Of a stretch of DNA of 64,000 bases, positions 12,501 to 27,500 are shown piece by piece. Position 1 is the first letter of the stretch; each line of letters starts with the position of its first letter. This stretch comes from Rhyacophila brunnea (lineage: Eukaryota > Arthropoda > Insecta > Trichoptera > Rhyacophilidae), in NCBI GenBank assembly GCA_022495005.1, contig JAGYXB010000051.1, positions 1,116,001 through 1,180,000 on the forward strand. The letters run 5' to 3'. Position numbers and translations under genes: made by a program. The notes below the pieces were generated by a model that was not told where the DNA came from, made no database searches, and saw only the letters and a program-made list of their open reading frames with translations.

Positions 12501-15500
12501 AGGGCGCCACATGCTGATATTTGTTATATCATTTAATACTTTTTATACTGGGATGAGCTTAGTTCCACATTCGAAGACTGGACGATTTATGATGGTACAG
12601 TAAAACCTCGTTAGTAATAACACTGATAATTCGAAATTTTCGCAAAAAAAAAGTCCCTTGAACATTATTTTTATAAAAAACCATACCTTTAATTCGAATT
12701 TCGTAATTCGAAATGATTTCAGAGTCCCTGGCATCTAAAAATATTCAATAAATCGTAATAAAGTACACTATTTCATGAGCCAGTCATTGAAAATTGTGAC
12801 AGACTTTTCTTAACCCTTTCCCGGCGACCGTATTCCAGTAGGATACAGCTAGTACGTAACACATGGGCGACCGTATAGCAGTCAGATACGCAAACCTTGA
12901 CCTGTGGATAACGCAAGAAATATTTTTCATGCGGCATTGAGAATTTTATTAAAAAATAGCCCGATCCATCCGCCTACTTCCACCTATATAACTTTGTCAA
13001 AAATATGTTGTTTTAATTTCATAATCATCGATCTTTCGAACCCTCTCGATCTATTGAGATTCGCCGGTACGATTGCATCAGTTCAAATCTACGCGGTATT
13101 TTACAGCGCCTGCGCACTAGGCATACAAAATATTTTCATTCGAGTTGAGTGTGCGCCGAGTGATTTACCTTGTAAAGTTGAATATTCACCGCGATCTTTA
13201 CAACACCATGTTTGCGGGAATAAAAGACAACCAAAAAACCGAACCGAAAACAATAAATAATGTGTCGTCGAAATATTTCTAAATATGTACTTGAACTTGT
13301 GTTCTGGATTATGTCATTTATTTTTATTACTCATGGTCATGTCATCATGTGTCACCCCAATTGTTTGAAAGTCATAAATCGAGCTCATTATTGAAAGTCT
13401 TAAATATTTGTAAAGATGCGTCCACACGGAATGAAAAAATATAATATATTATTATATTTTAGTTAGGACGATTGCGAGTTTTACCAATAAATTACGAATT
13501 ACTATGAAGGAATATATAAAACGTATAAATAAACGTAAGTATAAAAAAAACACACGGGTATACAACATAATATAAAATATAAATCATGGAATATTGACTT
13601 TTCAACTATATTACATATTATCTTTGCATGCAATTTAATGTTTATAAAATTTTAAAACCTCACGCAAAAAATGTTTTTATAGCACTATTACGCAGATTTT
13701 ACAAAATAAATATTGTTTTTTTATAAAACATAAAACGACAATCACTAACATAACACAATGCTCAATAAAACTGAAAAGTTTAATCTAGTAAAAATCCAAA
13801 TTTCACTCAAAAAATAACAAAAGAAATTATTATAATATTTCAACCAGTGTGGACTCAACTTTACGCGAACCATAAAACATGTAATAATATGCGACACACA
13901 CATAAAAGCTATTATTTTCAATATTTTTAATGGCATTTTTAAGTGTTTCTAACATGAGTAAAATATTATAGTGAGTGATTTTTCAATACAAAGGACTATC
14001 AATGATTTCATTGAAGAAAACACAGCTAAATTCAACAATCGATTCTATTTTTTAGTGTGGCACTTCGAACCTTATGTATCTAGGCATGATAACAGTTATA
14101 CCAGCTATTTTTAATTGCCGTATTTATCATAATACAGCGAAGCACAGCATTTAGAAAAACCTTACCACAGAGCGGGCTTCTTTCATATTGAAACTGACGC
14201 GGCGGCCGGGTTAAAACATCAAAAATTACTTATTTTATGATGGTAATAAAAATAATCCTGACATTTTATGACCCAATTCGGTAGGCACATCTATGATCAG
14301 AAACGAAATTAATGAAAATCAAAATTTTAATATTTTTCCCTCATACATTTCGTAATTTGATTTTTTTTTCGATTTTCGATCCCATGGAATTCGTATTAAC
14401 GAGGTTTTACTGTATATCTATAACAGGAGATTGAATGGTAAAAGAAAAAAACCTGAAAACTTTTCTGTCATTGATTGAATTGGACAGAAGTGCATTTGGC
14501 AGCGAATGAAATTGCTTGTGTGAACTGTGTCACTTCTTATTGGATAAAGAGTGGTATGTGTTAGACAAACCTTCTTTTTGCCCCTCTTTGTTTTGGGTCG
14601 GTCACTATCCGAGTCGGATTTGCCCCCTCCTGCCCGGCTCTCTTTCTTTTTACGTCCCCCTCCTTTCTTTTCACCGGGTTCACGCTTTCTTTTGCGATTT
14701 TTCTCCGCACTAAAACAATGAAAACATGGCTAAAGACTGTTATCTAAGTAAATTCGTTACATATAATATTATCAATATTTTATATTTATCGATATAACAG
14801 ACCCATTGGGTTGAACAGTTTATAATTTTTTTGTATCATTCATGCAAATACATATCATCCGTTTACTATGCAAACCTTCTGTCTGTTTTAGAAAAAAGTT
14901 CAGGAGAGAGTTAAAAAGTATTATTTATTACAATTCTTTTATAAATAAAAAAGTTTTAAGTTTATCATAAATATCAAAAGAGTGCACTTTAAATATTTAA
15001 ATAATATTGTAGAAAAAACTTTTTTATTTATAAAAGAAATATAATAAATAATACGTTTAACTTTCTCCTGAACTTTTTTTTAAAACAGACAGAAGGTTTG
15101 CATAGTAAGCCGACGATATACAAGCGTTGATAGTCTGTGTAATATATGTGAGTAAATATGTAACCAATCCTTTAAAAGCAGATGAGAGAAGATGAATGTC
15201 TTTTTTCGTATACATATAGGTCAGTGGCGAAAGGTGGAGTGAAGCTGTTATGATTCGACATAAATGGTGTACAATAAACTTCGAGAGTCAAACGTATAGT
15301 TTTTTCATTGAACCAAGACTACAATGTGTTGGCAGTGTTTGTTAGTTTTTATAATTCAATTAAGCCCTGCCTAATCCCAAGCCATAGTAGATAATAGTCA
15401 AGAAATATTCGTACAGAAGAATATTTTTTTAACGATAATGGTTTGGTTAGGCAGGGCTTAATGAATTTAAAAAAACTAACCAACACCATGTGTAATATGT

Positions 15501-18500
15501 ATTCTTAATTCAATAAAAACAAATAAGTATGTCTGACAAAGTTAAGTGTGCATTATTTATGTCGAATCTTTACAGCCTACCTCCACCTGTCGCCGCTGAT
15601 ATAGGTTTTTCTCGGAAGTATTTAATTAATGAGAGAAAAAAATACTTTAAGATAAAATCTAAAATAAACTATTACCCAGGTTCTTTGGGAGCGCCGTCAT
15701 CCCCGCTGCCCCCTGAGTCGGAGACATAGTCGTCTTTCCTCCCTCTGCCGCCTTTTCTGCCACCCTTCTCGGCGGGCATGTCCATCACCAAAGCGGCCTT
15801 TGTCTTCTCCTGGTACTCCTTCCTCTTCTGCAGCATCTCCACTGACATCTTTGCCATTTCCTCTTGTCTTTTCTTGCGTTCTTCGTCCTACATAAAGTAC
15901 ATTACTATAATTAATATAGGTATTTAACTCATTTTGTTTACTTGATTTTATTTATTTAAGTAGTGATTTGACCTCAACTAAAAATGTGGGAGCTTTCGAA
16001 TAATTGGAATAGCCACTGAAACCAACTTGATAAATAGTGACAAATGGAAAATAGAGCTAGACTGGGAGCTACGGATGTGAGTAATACGAAGAACGTGCCT
16101 GTCTCTTCTTGAAAGCCTCCTTCTCCATTTCCTGTTTACGGCGGAGAGTCCTCTCCTCCTCATCAGCCCTCTTGGCCCTAGCCACGTGGTACTGTGCCTG
16201 GGATAGCAGGTCCTGGCACTGGCGAGCCTCCACTCCCGCCAGCTGTGTATCATACTTCAGACGATCGCCGCCTGTCGTCTGCGAAAGGTAAGTGAAGTAC
16301 CTGCGAAATAATATCAATAAGTATCAATAATGTACTAGCCTGCAGAAACAAAAGCAAAAAGCGGGATATTTTTGAAATCGAAGGAAAGCTATTTTGAATT
16401 ATGACAATCAGTCAAATTGGTCGGTTTTAAATATTGAAATTAACAGGAGTATTTTTCTACAAGAAATATAAATTTCTGTTGAAGCAAAACACAGTCATAC
16501 ATTACAGTAGGACAAGATAATAGAAGAGAATAAAATTGGTGACATTCAAGCTAACACGTCAGAGCGTTGCATGTTGTTTGAAATGAGAGTAGCAGGAAAC
16601 AAGGGCACAGATGTACGCGTAAGAGTGCGGGTCCATAATATTTAAGATGGAATTGGTCCATAAAATATTACATAATATATTGAATTTTAAAAGAATAATT
16701 TCACAGGAACAATTTAAAATTTGGGTTATAAATATTTTTGAGACATCAGTAGAACAAATGCATATTACGTTAAGATCAAAACTGTGATATTACTTGTGGC
16801 TGAGACCCAATTCATGAACAGCCCCGACTACAGTATGCAGAGGGCTTCTGTCGTCTCTCAATACGTGGGCGGCCAATCTTCTCAGGACGAGTGCTGTGCT
16901 GTAGAGTAGAGATCCATCATGTGGCGCAACTCTTCTAGCTCGTAGCAAAGCAATTTTGGCTTCCCGGAGTCGATTCGCATACGACAGAGCTCGAGCCAGG
17001 TAAATAAGACCGTCCACGTTATGGTGAGGGTGGAATTTCTTCAAACAATTTTCATACTGCAAACAAAAAAGCATCAATAAAATTAAGCAAATCTGATATA
17101 GATTGTATACAGATTAGATAAGTAAAACATATGAGATTTGCCGTATAAACATAATTATATTATGAAGCTAACAATATTGTTTTTGCATACAAAGCCACTG
17201 CCATAAATTTGACAATATTCCATTGTATTTCACTGCCAAATTTATGTATGTAGGTAGCTAAGAAGTAATATTATCTGTTTACGTCGTATCATATTACTTA
17301 TCGTCGGTCATATTACTTTTTACGATGAAGCATGCTGAAGAAAACCTATTTCTATAGAAATGGATCCTAAAAAAGAAGCTGAAGAAACGATTACTAAGGC
17401 TAATGATCAATTAACTGCAAGTCATTTCATATAGTATATTCATTTTAAGCAAACAAAACCTTATTGAGCTCAATTGATTTATTAACCAGCGCTGTACTGA
17501 GGTAAACTTGCCTTGAAACATTGTATAGAATATTATTTATTTGAAAAATCAAAAAAATGCAAATAACTGTATATACATCAAAATGTCAAAACAGGCAGTA
17601 AGTATTTTATTAATTATATTACCATGTTTCATTTCAATGCTGTCTATGGCTACAAAAATCTGGAATGTCATCAAGCATTAGAACACAAAAAGTTTATATG
17701 GAATTGTGAACTCAAAAGGTCATAAATGACATTTTGGCAAAAATGAATTATTTGCAGGTTTAGATTATTTAGGAGTTATTCGGTGACAAAGATGCAATAT
17801 TTTTTGGTAGGGTAAATAAAATTATTATTTCAAAGCACTCTTCTGTATAGTTGCAAAATGTCAATTACACCCCTTACCAATCTCATAGTGTGTATCTCTT
17901 TAGGTACAGTGCAAACTCTTGACAACCTACCAGTGGCGAAGACTCCATACTAGGCGATTATTTAAAGCCTACCTTCTCAAGAAAAATATTTTTTAATTGC
18001 ATATTGACATATTTATATACTTAATCACTTCATTATTTTATGTTATATAAAAATAATTTATTTTGCCAACGAGATCGCATATGTAGGAATGTATTACAGT
18101 ATTACACAGTTTACAAAACAACTGCAAAGGTATTAAAAAAACCACAGCGCGCCGCGCCGTAAATTAAATAATAAATGCCGCGACTTCTCGACGTAAATAA
18201 ATTTCCGATTATGTTTGGAATAATTCTGAATTTTTTTTGTATGGACTTTACGTCTCGTAACCTCAGCAAGTCTGCTGATTTGTACGAAATGAGGCAAGCT
18301 CCTTTCGCAGAGCCTAAAACATTCGCGCATAATATTGTTGTCACGACTGCGCACTTTGTCCAAAATCATTAATAATTAGATAATTAAAAAATAATTTCAA
18401 CGGCGTTTAATCGAATATTAATAAATAAGTAAGTATAGATTGTTTTTAAAAATAAAAATAAATTTTATCTAATGATTTTTGATGGGTATACATGTTTTGA

Positions 18501-21500
18501 AAAATACGTAATTTAAACACATCGCTCATTTTTATGTCGTCAATGAGTTTTTGAAGTTTCATTGAATTAGTGTGTCGTTATCATTTATTAGTGTGTCCCT
18601 ATTCATTAGTAGTAAATATCGTACTATTCTCGTAAGTATACCTGACAAGTGTGCTCTTTTTATCATATCTCCACAGCCTACCTCTTTCCAAAAGTCACCC
18701 TTCGCCACTGCAACCTACCATCTGTATAGCACTGATGTACTGCTTCTGTTCAACGTAGACATGTGCAATATTCATCCAGACATCGCAGAAGTCAGCAGTA
18801 GCCTCTCTCACTTGAGCAAAGATATCTCGAGCTTCGTTGATGCAGCCCTTGTGAGCCAGAACAGACCCGATACCGTTCGCTGCCCAAATATTCTTCGGGT
18901 CATTTCTTAGGACTTGTTTGTAGAGGGCCAATGCTCGCTCCTGGTGTCTCTTTTCTCTGTCTTTATCTTTGGTGGGCTGGTGTAGCGTCTGAAGCCAGAC
19001 ATTGCCTAAAATGACAAATGAATTTGCTCAGCCAGTGAACACTAATTACCGTCTTAGTCGGAATCTTTTTTGTTGGCAGAACTTTGGAAGCAATTTTCAA
19101 AATCTAGGGAATCCTCTATATACCTGGCATACACATAATAAGGTCCAGAAGGATAAATTACAAAATATATATGTAAAGCATTATATGGTGACACACTTAG
19201 GTAAAATGTCACTATTTTTAAGATCGAATTTATTAATTCATTATGCACCAACATTTTATCATAAAATTTCTGTGTGGTTATCTCAAATCGTTAAACTTTC
19301 TTTAATCTTTAAAATTGTATAATAGATATCCATAAACAATTATAGTTTGCTAAACCATAGGCAAAAAAAATATCATCAAAGTTGTATTTGTTCATCACAA
19401 TATGACTTGTCTACCTGCACAGATCATCACTAAGTATTGACTATACTCCGGATACATAATATTTCCACATTGTCCAAAACTAATAGGCAGACCATTAGAA
19501 ACACTTAAATAATAATATAGTAATAAATCAATATTGTGATTTTTGACAGAAACAAAATGAACAGGGTGTAGTAGGTAGCTATGTTGATTACTAACATCTG
19601 AATTACTCGATTTTTATTCCTTGCTGTTACAACAATTTATTTCACTTCACATTGATTAAGATGATTACATAGCAGGTAGGTGCATTTGTTCATGCAATGA
19701 ATGCATGTACACAGTCACCTCGATTGCAATGATCGCATTAAGGTGACGCATCAGTGAAACGCCAAATAATTTTCAACTGTAGGCGCGACGAAATTTTGGA
19801 CTCGCTGCCATTCAGTGAGAGAATATCGAGCCAGAAACACGTCACTTTGCTGCGTGATGGCGACGGGTCAATTAATTCTAAAATCGTGTAAAGATGACTA
19901 AAAACGTTACCCATTTACTTTAAAAAGAAAACATGTCAATGAATATATTATTATTGTTACTAATAGAACAATAAACAGAACATAAAATGGACGTATGTTG
20001 GATTTATATGACAAATAATATTTCGTTTGACAGGCGTCATTTGCACCCGCGACCCGCAATCCACGCATCGCCTAGCAACGATCTTTTTAGACCGTGCCTC
20101 AACTAATGCATGGGCTTAATAAAATCACAACATAAGACTTTCACTACTTCAATAATAATAATAATAATTATAACGAAGCTCAACATTCAAAATGCTACAT
20201 TGTTTTAAAATAAGTCACGTTAAAGGTTTTTCTTTACACTATTACATATCAAAATGGTTTGAAGTTCGAACAAAAACATGATGTTTGAATCATTATAAAG
20301 AAGTACATACCTAAAGCAATCAGAGAATATGCATCAGTGGAAGTGGAAGGGTTTTTAAGGACTCTCTCGAACTTCTTCTGGCCTGGGCCCCATTCCATCT
20401 TGGCTAAATGGAGATTTCCTAAGAGCGACCACGCATCTGGATGTTCATTGTTTATCCGAAGGGCTTCCTTGAACCAATCGCTGGCCTCGTAGATCTGGCC
20501 TTTGTCGCGAGCCATGCATCCAAGCCTGTTTGTAAAAATTTTCATATTGAAACAATCAAATCATTATTGTCAGAGAAAGGCTATACTTCAGTATTTTTGA
20601 TGATATTAAAGAGAGATTGGCTGGTAGGAGTACAATGTAAGTTTTTTCACATTTGAGGTGACCTCAATCTAAACTCAAGAAAATTCAACAAAACTGTTTT
20701 CCCGATCATGCACACAGACACAATTAATTATTGTTAACAATGAAATAATTGATTGTAAGAGGTTTCATAACATTTTTTTCACGTGAAATGGATGTTAGCC
20801 ACTTGTTCAACCTATCCGGCGTATGCTCTACATCTAAATAAACATTGAAATCAATATGTGAATTTGCAGTCGTTGGATTCAAACTTGTGACTCACAACTT
20901 CATAAGTGGATATTTTTCCGCTTGATCATCGCTGGCGGGAATAGACGAAAAAGTATTAAAAATATAACACACAATAATATAGTATATTACAAGAATTATT
21001 CTACTATATGAGGCGTCTAATTACAAAAAGCGACAAGTTCACAATTCAATATTTTCAGGAAACAACGTTTTTGTGTTTCAAGCTTCAATTATTTGTTTTA
21101 ACGTGAGATTATTTTTTCCGTTGTATTCTATGTCAAAATTAGAACCAAATGGCAATTTGTTTCAGCCAATAAACTCTTAAACGTAATAAATATAGGCAAG
21201 ATAAAACTGGACGCTAGCGCTAATTGTACCTCACTTTTTAATTCATTCCGCATAAGGCACATATTTCCGTGGCACTGTCATGAGTTTACCAGATGCTACA
21301 GCATGGGAGACGCCCTTTTCCATATTGAACGATCCCTTATTGGTTGACTTAAGCACGCGCGAAATCAACCAAGCTTTAAATAATATGAAACACGGACTTG
21401 GCGCTTTTTGTAATAAATCGAGACTTCAAATATTTTTTTTCGTATGGTTATGTCGCGTTTTGGAATTTATAGATCAATACATATTGTGTAAAATTATACA

Positions 21501-24500
21501 AAGAACCCGTGCGTATTTTTTTCTCGATTTTGACCAAATGTGGACTTATCGCTTTTTGGAATTAGACGCATCATATCAGTCATTTTGTTGTATATATCGA
21601 TGATACAAGTCTCATGATGTGAATATTGTACCTTAAATAACAGTCAACATAATTAGGATGCTCCTTGAGAATATCTTTGTAGAGTTTTTCAGCCTTGTCA
21701 AAGGTACACAGAGCTTCATTCAATCTGGCAAGATTATAAGTAGTCGTGACAGCAATAGAATTGTAATACTGAGCATCATGTTCCGCTTCAGCCTTGGAGC
21801 GAGCCAGGGAACCTTCCAGGTTTTCTTTGGCCTCCTGGAGATTGCCAAGTCGGTAATGGAGGGATCCGACATTATTTCTGATTTCTGCCGGAATATCTGC
21901 TTGAACTTTCTCTTGTAATATTTTTGTTGCAGTTGCATACGCCACCAATGATCCCTAAAAACATAAAATATTCCCATTAATAATATGTGTACACTCATCC
22001 CTAAATTTATGTGCTATTTTTTTATGCAGAATTTGAAGTGAAGTAAATGATAGATTAAAAATTAAATGAAAACGTCGATAATTGTTGAGAGTATTTCGTT
22101 CATTCCAAGCTAGTGGTATTATTACTGATTTTGGTATTACTGATTTTAAATAATTTGACTAAAACTAAAATAAGGGTGACATTGACTCTAACATTGAACG
22201 ACTATTAACCCGTTCGCTGCGAACCTTTTAATTAATATTTAATTACCTCATTCAACTTGTTGACTGCGGAGCATTTAATTACTATCTAATTACCACATTT
22301 AAATAACATGCTAATTATATCAAATGGCCAATTAATGAGGGCACAACAGGTAAGCCGTCCGCGTGAAAAGGATTAAACAGATTAATAAGGTACTCAATAG
22401 ACTTTTCTGGAATGTATTTATTTATCTCAACTTTGTCCATGAGGTTTAGTTGATTGACCCAGATAAATGCACAGATATATGACCACGAGTTGGAACTACA
22501 ATATGGCAGCTCTCTATAAGACACTTGGCAAATTGTGTATCCGTCTTACCTGTTTTCAATCAACGTACGTGGTCGTTATATGTACCTACCTAGTAATAAA
22601 AGGTTTGTCTGTCTGACCCAGATAAACTGTTGTACAAGTTTCACACTGTAGAAAATAAACACCTCTTCTCAGAAGTGTATATTATATATTGATTAATCTA
22701 TCTAGTATCAATGATGAATCAAAGGCAGATGACAAAATGACTTAGATGATTATACATAATTATTATGTCTTCAAAAATGCATTACAATACCAAGTTTAGG
22801 TCTGGTTTATTAATAAAAAAAATGGGATGACATACCTGCAAATCAGACTGCTCTAATATCTGAGCCAATTCAATCCAAGCTTCGATGTCATCGGGGAATT
22901 GATCGGTGACTTTCTTGAGATGTGCACGAGCGATATCTCGTTTAGATTGAGAGGTAGACGCAGCGTATAGGGATCCAAGAATTTTCATTGTCTCGTAGTT
23001 GTTTGGCTGAGCCTTTAAAACTTTTTCGAAACATTGGGCGGCCTAATGAAGAAATATTAAAATCAATAAAACAAATTCACCCACCATACAGTATTGGCAA
23101 TAATAATTACTTCTTCGACCATGTCCGATCCTAATAGGATCATATGGGCCTCCACAGAGAGGAGGTTTGTATTAACAGATTTTTTTTACGAGAAATGGAT
23201 GTCAGCCTCTTGCTCAACCTATTAGGTCCATACTCTGACTCATACACAAATTGAAAAACAATATGTGTACTTTTTGCCAGACCCAGGATTCGAACCCGGG
23301 ACCCTCGACACTATAGACCGGCGCTTAAGCCACGCAGCCATCGTATAATAATTACAACATTATATAAACTGAAACGTAAATTTCAGTAGTCATACTTGAT
23401 AAAGTTCATCATGTGAGTCATCATCAAAACTGTCATAAAGAAATTGTTATATGTGGTGAATATCAATTCATAGATGGCGTAAGGATCTCTTCGAACTTTA
23501 GTGTTGACATACTTGGACTTGTTAATAATTTAAATTAAATTATATTTTTTCAAGATATATGTAATACACAAAATTTAAGAATGTAACATTCTTCATTCTT
23601 TCATACATAACTCAGAACAGCTTCAGAAGCATACCTATTTGAATAAAAACATCAGATCAAGTGGGATTCAACCCCAGATCTATCGGATGCCAGCCGAGTA
23701 CTTTACCAGTTAGCTACCTTGAGATCCTTGAGTCAGCTTGAGAAGATACAAGATTACAAGTAAGGTATTTTACTGACGCTGCTCCAAGTTAAATATTTTC
23801 AATGAAGACTGTTACATTCTTAAATCACATGTAATTACTTAGGAAGGTCAACTGTTGAACTATGGAAGCAATAGGTCGAGCAAGATGCCATCATTCACTT
23901 CTTGTGAAAAACCTTTGTTACGAGACCTATTCACGAGGCAGCCGAGATTCACATTGGATTGAAGAGCCAATGAAAAAATAATGTTGAATTGTACACCTAC
24001 ACAAATATGACATATAATATACATACATTCTCTGAATCCCCTCGATAAATATACATCTGCCCGAGGCCAAAGTGGGGCAGGACAAATGCGGGAGGCGCAA
24101 ACTGCGTGGCTTGGTAGTAATACTGGAAGGCCTGGTCGCAGTCTCCATGAGCGTGAAATGCCCGTGCCAGATGGTAACAGCTCTCCGCACGCATAGCTTC
24201 ATTCTCCGTGTTGTGGAACGCATGCAGAGCCAGATGTTGGACTTTATTGTAATCCTTATAACAAATTGTAAGACAACTTAATAAACTGAATCGAGAAATT
24301 TTTTCACCCTACTGAATCCAGTACAAAGACAAGGAGATTGAATTACTATATTAGATGAAGCAATGAGATATTTCTATATTATAATTTACGTAAAAAGAAA
24401 TCTTTTTATCATAAATTTCACACGGAGAGGTGTGCGTATATGAAATTTACTTACAAATATATACATTACATAATTCTCAGACATTTACATACCTACAAAT

Positions 24501-27500
24501 AAGTTCTTCACGTTTTCTTTGAGAATATAGGGAGTTTTAAGAGGTTTGTGTTTTAATAGTGTTTTTTAGCTTGAAAATTATTAAATATTTAAACAGTAAG
24601 GTCAAAACCATTAATAAAATAGATTTTGTTACAGGTGATATTTATTACAAAATTCAAAAAAAAATTCATTTCTAAAAAAGGATACAAAGTACAGAGCATC
24701 TCTAGAAGTACAATACTTGATAGCGATTCCATAACGTTTTAAGCATAGTTGAATGAGTAGCTGTAGAAAAGTTGATATTATCTGCATTAATAGTATTGAA
24801 TGTATTATTTGTAAATAAAAAAGGAAATGGCGGCCTCTTGTTGACACTTTCTTGAAGTGTTTTTGAGATTTTGACATAAATTTCGATTGCTGAGTTTGAA
24901 TTATATTACTTGTAAATAGAGGACAGATTGGTGTATAAGAGATAATATTTGAAAATGAAAACTCACAATAGGGCCCATTGGATGTTGTACTTAATTGATT
25001 ATGAGGAATTTTATATAAAAGTTTTTAATTTATAGTATACCTTCTTGAAGAAGAAATGGTTTGCCAGGTGGTTCAGGACCATGGGGTTCTTCGGGTCAAT
25101 TGAGTAGGCCTTGGATAACATAATGACAGCTATCTTATTAGATTCGGGATCCTGAAGATTCAGCTTTAAAATGGAGAGACCAACTAATGCGCCAACACAT
25201 GAACTGTCCAATGCCAAAGCTCGTTCGAATGCCATTCTGCAAAACATACATGTAGGTATTCAATTTCTGTCACCGTGATGGCCATTCTATGTTAGTTTTG
25301 ACAGAAAATAAGTCATAGTCGTAGCGGCGCCAAGCGAAAGAAAGCTATGCTGTGGCTTGATGTAAGTCAACTCGAAAATAATGGTGCAATTCGTTTAGAA
25401 GAAATCGCATCTGCAAATCATCATGGTTAAATTGTTCCATTGCCTCCACAATCCAATGTGGATCTTGGCCACCTTACAAAAAGGTCTCCAAAAAGATATT
25501 TTTTACAAGAAATGGATGTTAGTCATTCGATTAACCAATCGAATCCATAAATTCATTTTAATGGAGAGATGAGTTCATTCTCATTCCATTTCTTTGCTGT
25601 GAAGGTAATTTTTATTAAAACAATGAATCCCAAACCTTGCTTTATCCTGATTATTTAGCTTCATAAAGCAATGGCCCATGCCGAGTCGGAGAACAGCCGG
25701 GCAGTTGGGGTTGGTTCTCAAAGCTTTCTTGTAGAAGGCGAGAGCTCCGCGATAGTCTTTCTTATTGAAAGCGATACATGCTTTGCCCAACAGTGAGGGA
25801 ATATTGTTGGGAGATTGATTCAACACAAAATTGAATTGCGCATCCGCCTGGTCCATTTTGTCACCCTCCAGCAAGCAGAAGTATGCTCGGCCTAAAAGAT
25901 GATTCTGCAAAAAAAAAAAAAAATAATGCAGTATGTACAGCATTTTCGCCGGTAAAGTAAATTCGGATGTAGTGTAATGAAAAATCAGTTGTTTGTTCTC
26001 TCTCGGTGCAGAGCTAACCTGCCACTGATGATGCCAATTGAGCGGGCAATAACTATGTTTAACCAAATCGATTTGGATATTGTTATATTCCACCTATATG
26101 AAATGTGTTTAGGTGGACGTTGTTTTATAAAATCTTAAAATAGGCTTTACTTAGCTCATTCGGAGAACTTGTACTATATAATTTTTGTATTTACAGTTTT
26201 ATTTATGTGAAACTTCTTATATTTCTTTGTTTTTTGAATAAACTTGGTAATGAAAGAGGGTGTTGTCTTACATGATCGTACATGATGATTTTGTCGGCAG
26301 TTGTGTATAGGATTGTAGCTTTGGTGAACAGATCCCGTTTCTTGTCTTTGTTTTTTTCCTGGTTAGCTTCCTGCACGTAATATGCGGCGAGCATGTCCAG
26401 GCACTGCATCTGATCTTTCTCCGAGTTGGCATAATCGATGTTGGCCTCGGTGCGGCCCGCATCCAAGATCTTGATGAAGTCATCCGTTTTCTTTTGTTTA
26501 TAGTACGCCACCTGTATGGGATACAAACATTTATATGAGTATAATATGCAGTTTGTCAAAAATAAAAGGGGCCTTGCAAACGACGCCACCGATAGAAATC
26601 TAGATCTGACCATTTAAACAAATATTCTCTCATACACAGATAAATATGAATGAATGTGGTTGAAAAATAAACTTTGGCTACATTGCAATAAGGATTATTG
26701 TTGCAAATCTATGACGGTCGTGTATTAACATTTTCTTCTTATACGCATCTACAGCTGATCGCCAAATGTCTACTGTAAAAGTACATACCTATATTATGAA
26801 GTAGTTAAATATTAACTTTACCTACATTGCAATAAGGGTGATTATTACAGATTTTTGAAAGATGTCGTTGATCTATTTTGCAAAACTTGCCCACGTTCAT
26901 ATTGTGATTTGATATGTAACGGTGTATTATCTTGTTATATCAATGTATATGTTACGCCGAATGTGCGAAATTGACTATTACATGAAATGGGCTAAATTTT
27001 GCCTAAATCATGAAAAATGCAAGCCCGTTGCCTTATTCATGAATTAGACAAAATATCTGGTGAGTGCATGAATTCCGCAGTAATTTTTCTGCCCTCATGC
27101 ATTGGACAAATTAGATAGTAGCGCTACGGTGGTATTTTTTGCAACTAAACTAAATGTGTGAAATGCTCGTGGATTGGTCAAAATGTACGTATATTATCTA
27201 TGGTCAAAATAGGTGGTCGCGCTCCGGTGGTATTTTTTGCAACTAATCAAACTAACCAAATGTGTCAAATGTCATTGATTATAATATAAAAATATACCAA
27301 TCAATAACTACAACGACGTTCATATCCATTTTACTATGCGCAAAAAAACTAGAACTATAATATGATAACGGATGAATTTTATTAAAAGGTATTTTCGCGA
27401 TTTGATTCGTGCTTGGGTATCGATCGTGCAATGGTCGATTGTATGTTTTTGATAGTTTGTTGACACTTGTTAGCTAATCTCAAAATGGACATTCAGTTGA

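Noticed and set aside
12904..13260. 118-codon open frame inside the Tigger-like element
   Set aside because: No transposase motif and no protein-like composition; probably chance.
17372..17435. Similarity to 31808-31872 as part of the hAT family
   Set aside because: It lies before the hAT element in one place and after it in the other, so it is a separate short repeat, not part of that element.
21280..21603. 107-codon + frame (starts [12 protein letters not shown]) in CTR9 intron 8
   Set aside because: The beginning looks protein-like, but I find no family, the rest is AT-driven, and it ends just before exon 8 of the opposite strand.
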